DNA from: Rhododendron vialii
Lineage: Eukaryota > Streptophyta > Magnoliopsida > Ericales > Ericaceae
Assembly (NCBI RefSeq): GCF_030253575.1
Contig: NC_080557.1
Location: 45,584,501 to 45,648,500, forward strand
DNA: 64,000 bases
Direction of reading: 5' to 3'
Positions 11,181 through 22,900 of the stretch are shown here, piece after piece; position 1 is the stretch's first letter, and each line of letters opens with the position of its first letter. The position numbers and the translations under genes were made by a program. The notes beneath the pieces are model-generated. The model made no database searches. It was not told where the DNA came from and saw only the letters and a list, made by a program, of their open reading frames with translations.

Positions 11181-12089
11181 GCTAAACTAAAAATATAGCT
11201 GTAATGTCTTATGTTGGCCTGTGTTTCAAAGACATGCTCAAGTTCATCCTATTTATTGAAAGGATTAAAAACTCAATTCACCTCAATAATGAGGTCGGAA
11301 AATTAAACGATTGAAAAGAAGCTTGAAGTCATCTAAACATCCAATGGTCCTGTTCGATTTAGATTTTGAGGGAGGATTTTTAGAATAATAAGTGTAGAGA
11401 GTTACACTGAGAAAATTTATTAGAGATCGTACTCAGAAATATTTATACTAATTTATACCGATTGCTCTTTATTGATCCAGATGTTACGTTAGAAGCGTTG
11501 CACGTGGCACAACCAGAGCCGATGCACGTGGCACTAAATAATTATCATAGGAGTATTTTATTGTGGGTATATTCTAGTATTAATTTAGGCTTTATCTTTA
11601 ACCTAGGTGCCGCCCGGCCCTTTTCCATGGTTTAAGCACACATACTCATTGGACGTCACATTGCTTAGAAGGAAGTAACCTAGGTGCCGCTCGGCCCAAT
11701 CGTCCCCTGAACCCATGCATCGAAGTATGAATACGGCCGGACGACACTAACTGATTCCTTGTATTATTGTAGAAAATAGAATAGAATAGCCTAGCTTGAA
11801 GGACGAGACTACTTTTGGAAGGAGCCGACCCGTATAACATCGAGCGAATCACCACCCCACAGTAAGCATATATCTCAGAACTAATGGAAGCAGTAAACTG
11901 TACGAGAGAGAGCGGGAACCAAAAAAAAACCAATTCCCACACTCTAAATGAGATGTCATTGTCATGAATTTTCTGGATATTCCATATGGATGTCATATCA
12001 ACGTCGTACCTAATTAGGAGTCCAACTGTGAATTCCATGGGACCAAACATAAATAGGATAGTCGATAATTTGGTTCGCTTACATAATTA
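11181..12089. other. Intergenic, no gene seen
   Basis: No recognisable gene. Two short related stretches, cctaggtgccgcccggccc (about 11602) and cctaggtgccgctcggccc (about 11679), repeat. Confidence 0.4.
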
Positions 12090-12235
12090 GGCCCTGTTTC
12101 CTAAAGTTTTTATTTTTTAAATGCTTATTTTTCGCTTTACGAGAAAAATCAATCTCTCATAATACATCACATTTATTTCAAAAAAATACTAAGTACTTAT
12201 ATGTTAGTTAGTGGAAGACACCCTTGTTAGAAATT
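12090..12235. mobile_element. Truncated Tourist-like MITE
   Basis: Begins ggccctgtttcctaaagttt after TTA, then AT-rich sequence ending near aatactaagtacttatatg. It resembles the left part of the Tourist-like family (35036-35274, 47941-48178) but lacks a clear right TIR. Confidence 0.45.
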
Positions 12236-12667
12236 TCACACGTTAATTAATAACTCACATATAATATACACGAAATAAGGTGCGCGCACTGAGGCTAATC
12301 ATCAATGACTTATATATGACAAATTATTTACTATGTTCGAGTGTCGAGCTCGACTCATTAATTTACTGAACGAGTTGAACCGAGCCACAAGCTGCTCACG
12401 AGGAGCTCGAATGAGGGAGGTAATGAAAGTTGGCAGAGTTTTTAGGGCATAAAACTAACAGGTAGTGGCATGGCTCTTGGGTTTTTTTCGGGTTCCTCTA
12501 TAGGTCTAGACTCTAGAGATATCAAAGGAAGATTGTTCATGAGCTTGGTCGCCCCTCGTTTATTTTTGTTGATATTTTTAAAAAAAATTGTAGTCCACAA
12601 GCAGATGCTTACTTTCTCCCCAATGTAATTAAATTAGTGGAGTACTAATTAGAAATATAACATGGGT

Positions 12668-12802
12668 AATGATTTTCACACTCCCTTTTTAATATATGCA
12701 CTCTATTTCTTGTCTTTTAGTGAAATTTTTATATGTAAAATTTCTCACTCGAAGACAAGAAAATGAGTGCATGCATTAAAAAAAGGAGTGTGAAAATGAT
12801 TT
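12668..12802. mobile_element. Small inverted-repeat MITE
   Basis: Left end aatgattttcacactccctt pairs with right end aaggagtgtgaaaatgattt; inner arms tgcactc/gagtgca also pair. About 135 bp, no coding capacity. A related half-copy lies near 43295-43355. Confidence 0.8.
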
Positions 12803-14237
12803 CCAAAATATTTAACATATCTTAAGTGAATCTCTATTTAAGCTCAAGTAATTAACTTAATCGCATGATGTGCCTAGCTACTTAAACGTGTTTTAGTAAG
12901 TATATTTAGGTGCACATGGCATATGCGGCATTGGCCGGCCAAGGCGTTGACCGGTTAATTAATTGCTTAAGCATGATTTGGTCAGCCTCTCAATCCTTTC
13001 CAAAAGTCTACCCCTATGGCTTGCTCCCCTACCACTCTCAATCCCACCGTCCGAAAGTGTTTTGGACAGTCCAGATTAAAAACAAAATATTACCGGTCAA
13101 AGTTCAAAGTTTAAAAACATATATCTCAACCATTGATTGTCGAGAAGAACGGTAAAATTGAGCTAGCAATGATACAAAATGATAAAACAGAGCTGTAAGG
13201 AAAGTCGGACTGCAATCCTTTAAATGTTTTCTAATTATTTTCCCGTAAATGTCAACCCCAAAGATATATGGCTTCAGTCGCAACCCTACTACTTCTTCCC
13301 TGGAATGAAAAGTCAACTCCCTTGTATATATGATCAGTAGTCAAACTGAGCTTTATCCTTGTCCCAAGTCAACTAGCTAGTATTGCTTTAAATTGGTTAA
13401 TTAGGAATTAATGATATTTCTAGGAATTAAGCATTAAAATGGGCAGTGGTCGAGAAATCCTCCACGTATACGGTATAGCTGTATCTCCGGTGTCAAGCAT
13501 CAAGGGAACAAGGGCAAGATTTTACAGGTTGGAATGATCGATGAAAGTAAAAGAGATTAAAAATATATATAGATTTGATAGTTTTTCGATCGATCTAAAA
13601 GAGATCACATGACTACTTAGGGGGCGTTTTCACTAGGTCACCTTCTGCTAAGGGAAATAAATACTTATTTTTTGAATTAAAAATACTTACTAATGTATTG
13701 TGAGAGAATGAAGTACTGTTTCGCAAAACAATAGCACCAAACTTCACTTTTAACTAAGTTCTAGTTTTTAGTTGCGGTCATCCGTGATTAAAAAACTTGA
13801 TCGTTCATATATATATGTAGCAATTAATAAGCATGCATGTACTTCAACTAAAGTACGTGAATTGGTTTATTTTCAACTTATGAGTTAAATATTTTTACTA
13901 TACTATTTTATTTTGACGAGAGGAAAAACGATCATCGAAAAGGAAAATAGGCCGTTAAAAACATAAGATAAGTTCGTATATACAAATTCATGCTAATTAT
14001 TACAGTAATTAGTAGGTAAAGTTGGGTCAAAGACATGAAATTTAGTCAAAGATCACAAACTAATAATTAAGCCATATTCTGATTCTTCAACATGGTTTTA
14101 GATTATCTTCTTCTACATGATAATGCATACTTTGATATTCAACCCTTATAACTATATTAACGGTACTTATAGTATCTCACATGTATCTAATCTAGCCCAT
14201 ACATCAGACTAGAACATGATCACGGAACATTATGAGA

Positions 14238-14241
<4 letters not shown>
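12803..14241. other. Intergenic, no gene seen
   Basis: AT-rich. A diverged Tourist-like fragment (ggggcgttttcactaggtcaccttctg then aataaatacttatttttt) is at 13620-13710. Otherwise uninterpreted. Confidence 0.4.

Positions 14242-14302
<61 letters not shown>
14242..14302. repeat. (GA)30 microsatellite
   Basis: Uninterrupted GA dinucleotides of about 61 bp. Confidence 0.97.
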
Positions 14303-14305
<3 letters not shown>

Positions 14306-15249
14306 CCACATGAATAGCCGTTCTGGAATATGATTGGGAATATTTGGGGCTGCATAATTATTAGTATAAAAAAAAAAGAAAAAAGAAAAAAAAGGATTGG
14401 GATCCAATTTAGGTTTAGATGAGATATAACCAAAAACTGACATGTGCAGAAGATAAATATATGCTTCAATGATGGAAATAGATTATATGCTTTTAAAATC
14501 TTTAATATGTTGGTTGGAATTAATAATAAAGTCAATACTTCATTGTTAATAATACAATGTTAGTAGAATGAAGAAGCCTGAAGCAAAACGTGACGATGGG
14601 TTGAATAATTTTTCAAAATTAAGAGAAAAAAGAAAAAACAAAGTACTTGCTACTGGAGCATCTATCATGAACCGTGAAGATATGCAAAATTGATAAGTGA
14701 TGATAATCCCATAAGATAATGGAGCTCAAATTTTCTGCACCGAAAAGAATCTGTGTCTAAAATTTGGTGTATTTATTGTCATTGCATCACTTGAAATTTC
14801 GTACTATATGTCTCGAGATTTTCTCTTCATTTATGCCTTGTTTGGATTGGTTTTTGAATTTTTGTTTTGAAAAATAGTACGGATAATAAGTGGAGAGAAT
14901 GATCGAAAATACAACAAAACATTGGTATTCGGATTTTTTCATTAATAGGATTTCAGGAGTAGATAATGGCCTGATATGCTCATTAAACTGTTACAATTGC
15001 AATCATGTCAGGAAAAACAAAACGAAAGCAGAAAATCTCATGAATTGCGACATGTAGCCACATATAGCCAAAAAATTACTCTCTGTCATTGGGACACCAT
15101 TGTCACCTGGTGCTCCAACGTCCTGTGCCATGATACTCCACCATGAGAGAGAGATTGATTGATTGATGCCAATGGGGATCTAGGAAGGGGACCTAAACCA
15201 TAGAGATATGGACCAATAACAGATGTACATAGGACTCACTTAGACACAC
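14303..15249. other. Intergenic, no gene seen
   Basis: AT-rich DNA with A-rich runs. No gene or classifiable repeat. Confidence 0.4.
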
Positions 15250-15435
15250 TCATGGGCCTACAACATTGGCCCAAATCGACACCCACGAGGCATAGTCTGA
15301 TGCATCCGTGTGCACTTCCAATGGCTTAGTGTGATCTGGCAACTGCAACACGGAGTCATCAATCACTGCCGGCTTTAGGTCCTGACTCCTGATAGATATC
15401 CTATTCGTGTGAATGCTAAACCCATATTTTGACAA
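15250..15435 (-). pseudogene. Ty3/gypsy retrotransposon RT-RNase H relic
   Basis: The minus-strand frame contains SVLQLPDHTKPLEVHTDASDYA. This is the junction between reverse transcriptase and RNase H in plant Ty3/gypsy elements, with the catalytic Asp in the TDAS motif. Only about 60 codons survive, and no LTRs or integrase are nearby. Confidence 0.8.
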
Positions 15436-15824
15436 TCGCCCTATGTGCGACCTATGTCGGCCGTGTTAATCCGGTAAGCATATCGGATGGTCGGGAAGTG
15501 ATCACACATGAGGTACCACATTTGTAAAGCTTTGAATCGACATTTTGACTTACTTGGGGCCAGCTGTGAAACCTCTGTCGACGGGTTTTAGCCGACGGGT
15601 CAATCAGACGGCTCGGAATTGATCAGATATGTAGCATCACAGTTGTCCAGGTTTGAACAACGAGGGTGGTCCAGTATCTTATGGGCTTATGGTCCCAAAA
15701 CCCAGCTGAACACCTCTCTAGTGGTGCATGAGCTTTTGCTTTGATGGTACCGAGGTTAGTCCCATGTGGATTTCACACGGGCTTCACTGCCCAAGAAGTT
15801 CACACTTGTTCATTGACTTTCTTT

Positions 15825-15960
15825 TTTTTCCCTTTTTTGCCAACCGGTCTACATCAGCCGGAGTTAAGGGAGTAGTTAGTAAGTTAGTCCAAGGACTGTC
15901 CATAGCCCTAAACCACAAACGCTCCTGACGGAGCTTGAACCCTGGCCTCTCACAAAAAAA
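15825..15960 (-). mobile_element. SINE copy, family S2
   Basis: The complement reads agggttcaagctccgtcagg, gactaacttactaactac, ccggctgatgtaga and ggttggcaaaaa, collinear with the copy at 8628-8775. Confidence 0.6.
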
Positions 15961-16990
15961 GGACCAAAAAATACCATTGGGGTACTAGCCCTTTTGGCAT
16001 TTGTTATAGGGACAAGGTCAATATTGGTGCACTAGATATTTAATTGTGTTTCTGAGGAAATGAAAACATTAGAAAGGACTCACTGGTCCTGAAAATACAA
16101 CAAAGTACTCAGACGATCCGAAAAAAAATAAAAAATAAAAAAAAGACAATAAAAATTCGCCAGAAATAACAGCTGCGATGTTGTAGTCCCCTCTGATTTC
16201 CTTTTTATTCTTTTCATTCTGATGAGGGTGTCCAAGGTTCCGACTGATTTGTTGATACAGAGTCTCCCATTACAAGTACGTTTAAGAAGCTCATTACGGA
16301 GCCTAAACCCAAATTTAGCCAGCGGAATCATCAGTCCAACCAGTGAGATTCAAACTCATGACTTCTCATACGAAAATCATGACTTAATTTTGAGAATTTT
16401 CCCTGAAATTTTAGCTTGTTAAAGAACCCAAAAGGCGTATCCAAAAAAAAAAAAAACACGCGAATGAAAATCACTGGCAAAGGTTGTTAATCAACATGTT
16501 CAATCGATAAATTCCATTACGAGGGATCCGAGTACAAAAACACAATCACCAAATAAATACATGTTTCATATGATCTGTTTGCTTGAAAAGATAACAAAAC
16601 TGTAAGATCACCAAATCACTATCATAGGAGTAGAAAAAAATTTCTCCTGAACTCTCTAAAAACAATGATGCCCCCTATTGGAAGAAGAATCAAACAATTC
16701 CCAGAAAAAGAGGGGAAAAAAGAGGAACTTCCCCAGGTTCCCCATGATGGAAAAGATATAATCCTCTGCCAGTTTTACTATAGATATTGTACAAATCTAA
16801 ATGCAAAAACTAATTTTACAAAATGGGCAGGGATGTGGAGAAAAATGAATCAATAGAGAAACACTATGAGGAAAATTAAAATAACAAACAAATGGATTTA
16901 CAAACACCATGTACTTTTCCAAGTAGTTGTAATTAACCGGCGCGCCTATTACAGCAGAATAGGAGAAACCATGCTTGAAATTCCTGAGCC
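15961..16990. other. Myosin 3' flank
   Basis: Downstream of the myosin stop codon. No separate gene seen. Myosin 3' UTR presumably occupies part of 16600-16990, but no decisive polyadenylation signal can be named. Confidence 0.4.
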
Positions 16991-19900
16991 TCACTCATCT
17001 AAAAACTGGAAGGCAGGATTCTCAATAAGTTCCGTGGCGGCTTTGACATCAGAAAAGTCCTTCTCTTGCAATGACTTTGAGAGGTCGTCAACCGAAAACG
17101 GAATGCTGTCATCAGAAGCATCAACTGGTCAGTGTTTTGTTATTCTATTACGTCTGTATTTTTGTCAATGACGTAAATGTACGACGATAATAAAAAGGAA
17201 ACAAGCAAGAACAAAGCAGAGAGGAAAAGAACTGTGGGTTAGATTTCTGTAGGCCAGATTTCGCAACAGTTTCAGCTACTGTTGGTTTGATAAGAAGGAA
17301 TGGTTATGTAAAAAGAGGATGAACTTTTACCTGGAATTGTCATCCAACAAAAAGGAACTGCTGACAGCACTGTTCGAGTCTTCTGTCATTAGTACCCTCA
17401 TGCTTGAAATGACCTGTGCAGATTCAACAAACAAATTGCTTAGCGGCCATATTCAGCCGAGAAGAAGACAAACTCTACGAACTTCTGGTGAACAGGAATT
17501 TTTCCATGAAGTACTTACATCTGGAGATACACTTCGAGTGTTATAGTTGTCATCCCAGTACAATGTGCATATTCTATATAGTTGCTGGACACTCAAAATC
17601 TGAAGAAACCAAGAAACCAAGTTAAACGACAAATGCCCATTTTTCAAAAAGCAACTGCTCATACAGGTACTGCATGTTATTAAGTTCCAATGCGAACTCT
17701 ATGTAAACAAGTAAATCAAGAAGAATCACCCACGGGTTTTTTTTCTATAATTCTAATGCTATTGCTTTGCTTCTTTTAATATCTCCACATTTTCATGTGT
17801 GGTGAGAGGGAGGGACTGAGACTTACAGGGCAAAGATCGTTGGTAATTTCATCGTAGGAAATTCTATACTTCTGATGTATAACCTGTGGCACAAGAGCAG
17901 GATAAAATGAGCTAATAATGCAGTGCTTACATTGTGGGAAGGAGCGACATACAATACAAGAATCATTTCGAAGAGAAAAAAGAAACGGTGGGAGGAAAAC
18001 TGCGACTATCTCAGACGGAAAAGAAGAGTTACTATAGTGATAATAACGCTTCAACTTTAAATGTGATGAACATACCAAGAACCCAACAGCTTGTCTGATG
18101 TGCTTAAGCTCATCCCAAGCTGACCCTGCATACTGCAATCCAAGGACATTTCAGGCTCCAAAAACAGAAAATCGAGTAGTTGTACCAAAGATGTTAAGGA
18201 CCGGATTAGACGTGCTTCAATAAAATGTCCTATAGGACCGCATAACCAGCATTTGTATCCAACAAATGGTCGTGGGATTACAATACCTTGGAATTGTGGT
18301 ATTGGAAATTCTCTTACTTTAGTCTAGTGGGACTATAATCCATTCCTTAATAGTTAGGCCAATCAAATGGGACTTAAGTAATGCAAAAAGATGCAGAAAG
18401 CAATTATGCATTGATCTGAATACCTGATAGATAGAGTACGTACCTCATCTTTTGCCTGGCAGCACCAAAGCTCCAATTCTGCCAACCCAGCTTTGACATA
18501 TTCCCCATTGCTGAAAGTACAACACTCGCGACGTAGAAGAAGGCTGCAAAAACGATGAATTTTGCATACATCACTAAAGCATCACGGAAGGATGACGAAT
18601 AATTCCACTACAGAAAACATTAAGTTACCTATTGAAGAGTTGGACATTAATATACGAAAATGTCTGACTATAGATCTTTTGAACAAGAACCGGAGGAACC
18701 TGAAAACCAACAAACACATAAGCATTTTTAGGATTTTATATAAAAGAGAAGAAAATTAACACATGGTATAAGCAAGGTCCTTACAAAATTTTCTTTCAAT
18801 GTACAGAGAAGCGAGTTGAGACATTCAATAATGCTCTGCCAGTGATTTGCAGGGGAATCTTTGCCAAAGGACCTCCCAGATCTTAGGGCACTTCCCTTGG
18901 ATGTTCTTGGTGCCTAAAGAGTCAATATCATAAATTACAGAGCCCACGTACAAGCTTAACTGGTAAACAGAAAATTTGTTCTGCTTTATATTCTAATTGG
19001 CTGATCGACACGAAACAATCATTTACTGCATGCACGAATCAAATAATATAACATTCCCAGCACTATGGCATGGTCATCGGTCACCATTATCAATCAACAT
19101 AGCAGTTGCAGACTGTGCACAAGTAGAAGACTAGAGTGATTGGTTTAATGAGGCAGAGAGAAACTGAGATCCATGGACCAGATTCATAATTTCATTCAAT
19201 TAAAGCCCGAAAAGCTCTCAGTCTTGTCATAATTTATAGCACTAAAATGTCAACCTCCAGAAAACACAAAACGGATTTGAAAACGGTGAGATTCTACAGA
19301 CATATGCTCATGAGATGGAAAAAACTGTCTCCAGAGAAGCTTCCAATTTTGTGAACAAAAAAATAAACCAAATCATAAACTTCGATGGAGTAGGGCCCAA
19401 AATGGAAACTAACTCAAACATAAACAACGTAGACACATTGATCAAGAAGGTGGCATTCCATTTATGTCTAAGTTGCTTCAATGAGTTCAATATTAGCAAA
19501 ATGCTATGAGTTGAGCTCGTTTGCCATCAACTGTTCACAAAGCAAGACCTCTTCCTCTCCGTAATACTAGAAGCAGAGAAAAGATAGCTTGTCGGTCACT
19601 CTAATCCGAACCTCACCTATCACTACGTTCTAAAACTACAGAGCTCAAGGTTTAATTTTCTTTGCACATTCATTCATACACGCACGCACGCACGCACATG
19701 CACGCACAAACATATAACCAAACCAAACCGAGCCTTGTGTCCCAATCACTTGGGGTCGGCTACATGAATCTTTTTCCTCCATTGAGCTCTGTCAAGGGCC
19801 ACTTGTTCACACAAACCTACTATACTCATATCATTGTGCACCACAGCATCTAATGTCAATTTAGGTCTACCCCTCCCCGTAGCATTGCTACCCAAAGCTA

Positions 19901-22900
19901 TCCTATCCACTCTCTTAATTACTGCATCTCCTAGTCTATGGTAGACATGCCCAAACCACCTTAGTGTATTTTCCCTCAACTTCTCTTCTATGGGTGCTAC
20001 ACCTACCATCTCACGAACCGTTTCATTTCTAATCCTGTCTCGTCTAGTCTTACCACACATCCAGAGAAAAAATCTTTGATAAATAAGTCTAGTGTAATGT
20101 TACACAGAAGTTGTTCTTCCAACAGTTAGTATCAGCTGTCCAACAGCTATCATCAAAAAAATTGCAAATTTCAAGAGACGGACATTCAAATTTTCCAGAG
20201 ACGGAGGTGTTGTAGCTTATGCAAATTGAAGTTCCACATACCTGAATACACAAGGAAAGCAGTGATGCCAACTCTTTCTTCAAGTTGTCTCGAACGATTC
20301 CATAGATTTTCTCCACATAAGCTGTGAGCTGTTGCTTGAAAAGCAGAGCTGGGTATTTGGCATCAACTTGGCGTACTATTTCAAGTGGAGGTGCAGCAAG
20401 ACTCGCAGAAGAGGGAGAAGACCGAAATCCCTGTGACATACCAAGTAAATCATATTACACAGCATGAGTAGACCTATAAGAACTCGGTCATCGTAAATCA
20501 CATCACAACTGACATCATATAATGCAACAGAAAAGGATGAAAAAATTTATACCATTGTCATCCTTCCAAACAGTGACGTAGGAGCAGGTGGCTTTCGATG
20601 TGAAGATGCCCCAGATGAACCAGCACCTTTTAAACTACTTTGGAGCAAAAACAACAATGAAGAGGTATTTGATAGCCAGTATGCCATGTGTTCATTGTCC
20701 TCTTGATCCTGTAATGAGGTAAGTTTTTGTTATACTTCAGCTTTTGAACAGGTAATAAATTGTTATTACAACAGCAAATAACGAAAAATATGGAAGATAA
20801 TGTATTTGGAAGCAACAACACCTTTGATACCCCATGAAAATTTAACATTAATCAACCCAAATCGAATGCTCTAGATTTTGAATAAACAAGGTAATGAGCA
20901 CAGAAATCAAATAGGGTCTCTAGGCCTATCCTCTCTGATGCCTTCCGGCTTTGATTTGGGGGGATGGTTTCACGGTGTAATATCCTTGAGTTCCTCAATT
21001 TTTGGAGGTATAAGCCACCTTTTGCATATATGTCTTCAGTCCTCCATGCTCATACCCCCATTGATTTGGGGATTACATGGGTTCTGTCACTGTTGTAATA
21101 ATTTATTTATTTTGATAAGTAAATCATATTAGAAAGAAGGAATTAAGGGAATGCCGCCCGCCGTCTACAAAAAAAAGACCGCAGACAAAAAGGCCCTATA
21201 CACCACTATGTGAGATGAACAACTCAAACCAATCTAGAAATTGATCAACCCAAATTGGTAGTCAACGATGAATACACTGACATGATTGCCACCACGACAT
21301 ACAAGCGCTGCATACCTATACTCTGTCTTTAGAACCTCCTTAAGCCATGTTAAATTTTAGTAAGAGGAGCACAGGTGAACAAGAAAGAGTATCAGTTATA
21401 ATTCGTTCCAAATATGGACAAAGATCTACATATAGCTGGATTTTAATAAGCTCAATATCCAGCCATATCAGTGGCTAATGCATTCCTCTGATCGCCTCCC
21501 TCTTCTTACGGAGGCATTTGGACCACTTTACACTGGTTTCCAATTCCATCGTCAACCCCAATGTTGAAATAGATAATCATCTTCCATATCAACCCGCCAA
21601 CATGGATACTAATTGTAATAACGTAGCTACGATGATCAAATCCATTAAAAACCAGACCCAGAGAAAATGGGATCCAATTACCTCAATAGCTGAACCAAAC
21701 ATCTGAATGAGACGATCAAACACGCTAGTCCTTTCCGCCTCAAAAGATTTCCAATGGAGAAGGCATTTGTAAATGGTAAATGCTGCAACAGGCTTGCCTT
21801 GGCTGAACCCAACATCCTTCATAATGCAGTTGATAAGTGCATCAACACTCTCCTGCAGCAATTTTGAAGCCCGCAGATGTCAAAGTCAGTCAACAAAGCA
21901 AAGGCAAAACATAAGAATAAAAACATGAAAAATGAAGCAGATATCTATCTGGGTCGGAACATACATGCTGACGATCAAGGATGGATCTTCTAAACTTGCT
22001 ATCGGATTCTGTTCCATACTTCTTAGCAGGTGTGACACTTTGTGGTTCCTGCATAAACAAATCTTTTCCACAATCACAAATGCAAGAATACAGAGATAAA
22101 ATGGAACTCAAAAATTTGGGAAAGAACATATTACATTGGCTCTATTCTCTTCATTGGAATTGTAACCATTCTCCAAGTTCTGCAAAAAGTAAACATTGAA
22201 AAAAACGATTAATTTAAAAAAGAAGAATGGATCGGAGATCTTTTTTTCCCCTTGGTGCGGACCTGGGGGCCAACAGAGGATATCAAAAACATCTACAAGA
22301 AATTTTTGCTAGATCCCTATCATTTCTACCACATACACTTACTTTGGTAGGTGGAGTTGGTGGAAGTGCTGACGAGCGTGTAGCAGGTGTGCTAAGCAAA
22401 GATTGCTGCCGAAGAATTTGGCCCTCAGATTCCATCTCGAACATTTTTTCTTCAAGCCTGTGAATGTATAAAAACAATTATGCAACAACATACTGAAGAA
22501 AAAATGACCAGCGAGCATGCAGAACAGTCCAATGTCATCAAGACGTCAACAGTTATTCTAAAAGACACTAGTGTCTCGCACACCTTTGCATATTAGTCTT
22601 CAGATGAATTATCTTTGATTCTGCCTCCAAAGCCTGCTTCAATCTCTCCTCACTAAGTTTGTTCGTCTCCTCATATTTTTTCTCTGTTTCATCGATTTTC
22701 TTCTCTAAGGAACTAACCAAGGCCTGCATAATCCCGAGAAAGTGGCAAACAAAACCATAAAATATGATGCCCGTACCTCAAAAGTGTAAGTGTCATCAAA
22801 CTAGTACACAAAATAACAACTCAAAAAAAGCTGCAATCTGGCCTCTTTACCTTAAGTTTCTCATTTTCAGCAGTAATCTTATCCATCAATGAATGGTCAA

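Noticed and set aside
14204..14535. Minus-strand open frames rich in Ser-Leu
   Set aside because: They translate the GA microsatellite at 14242-14302; low complexity, not a gene. The same applies to frames over 58819-58910 and 48456-48484.
19315..19509. Small plus-strand frame in a myosin intron
   Set aside because: No conserved domain, antisense and intronic; typical chance frame.
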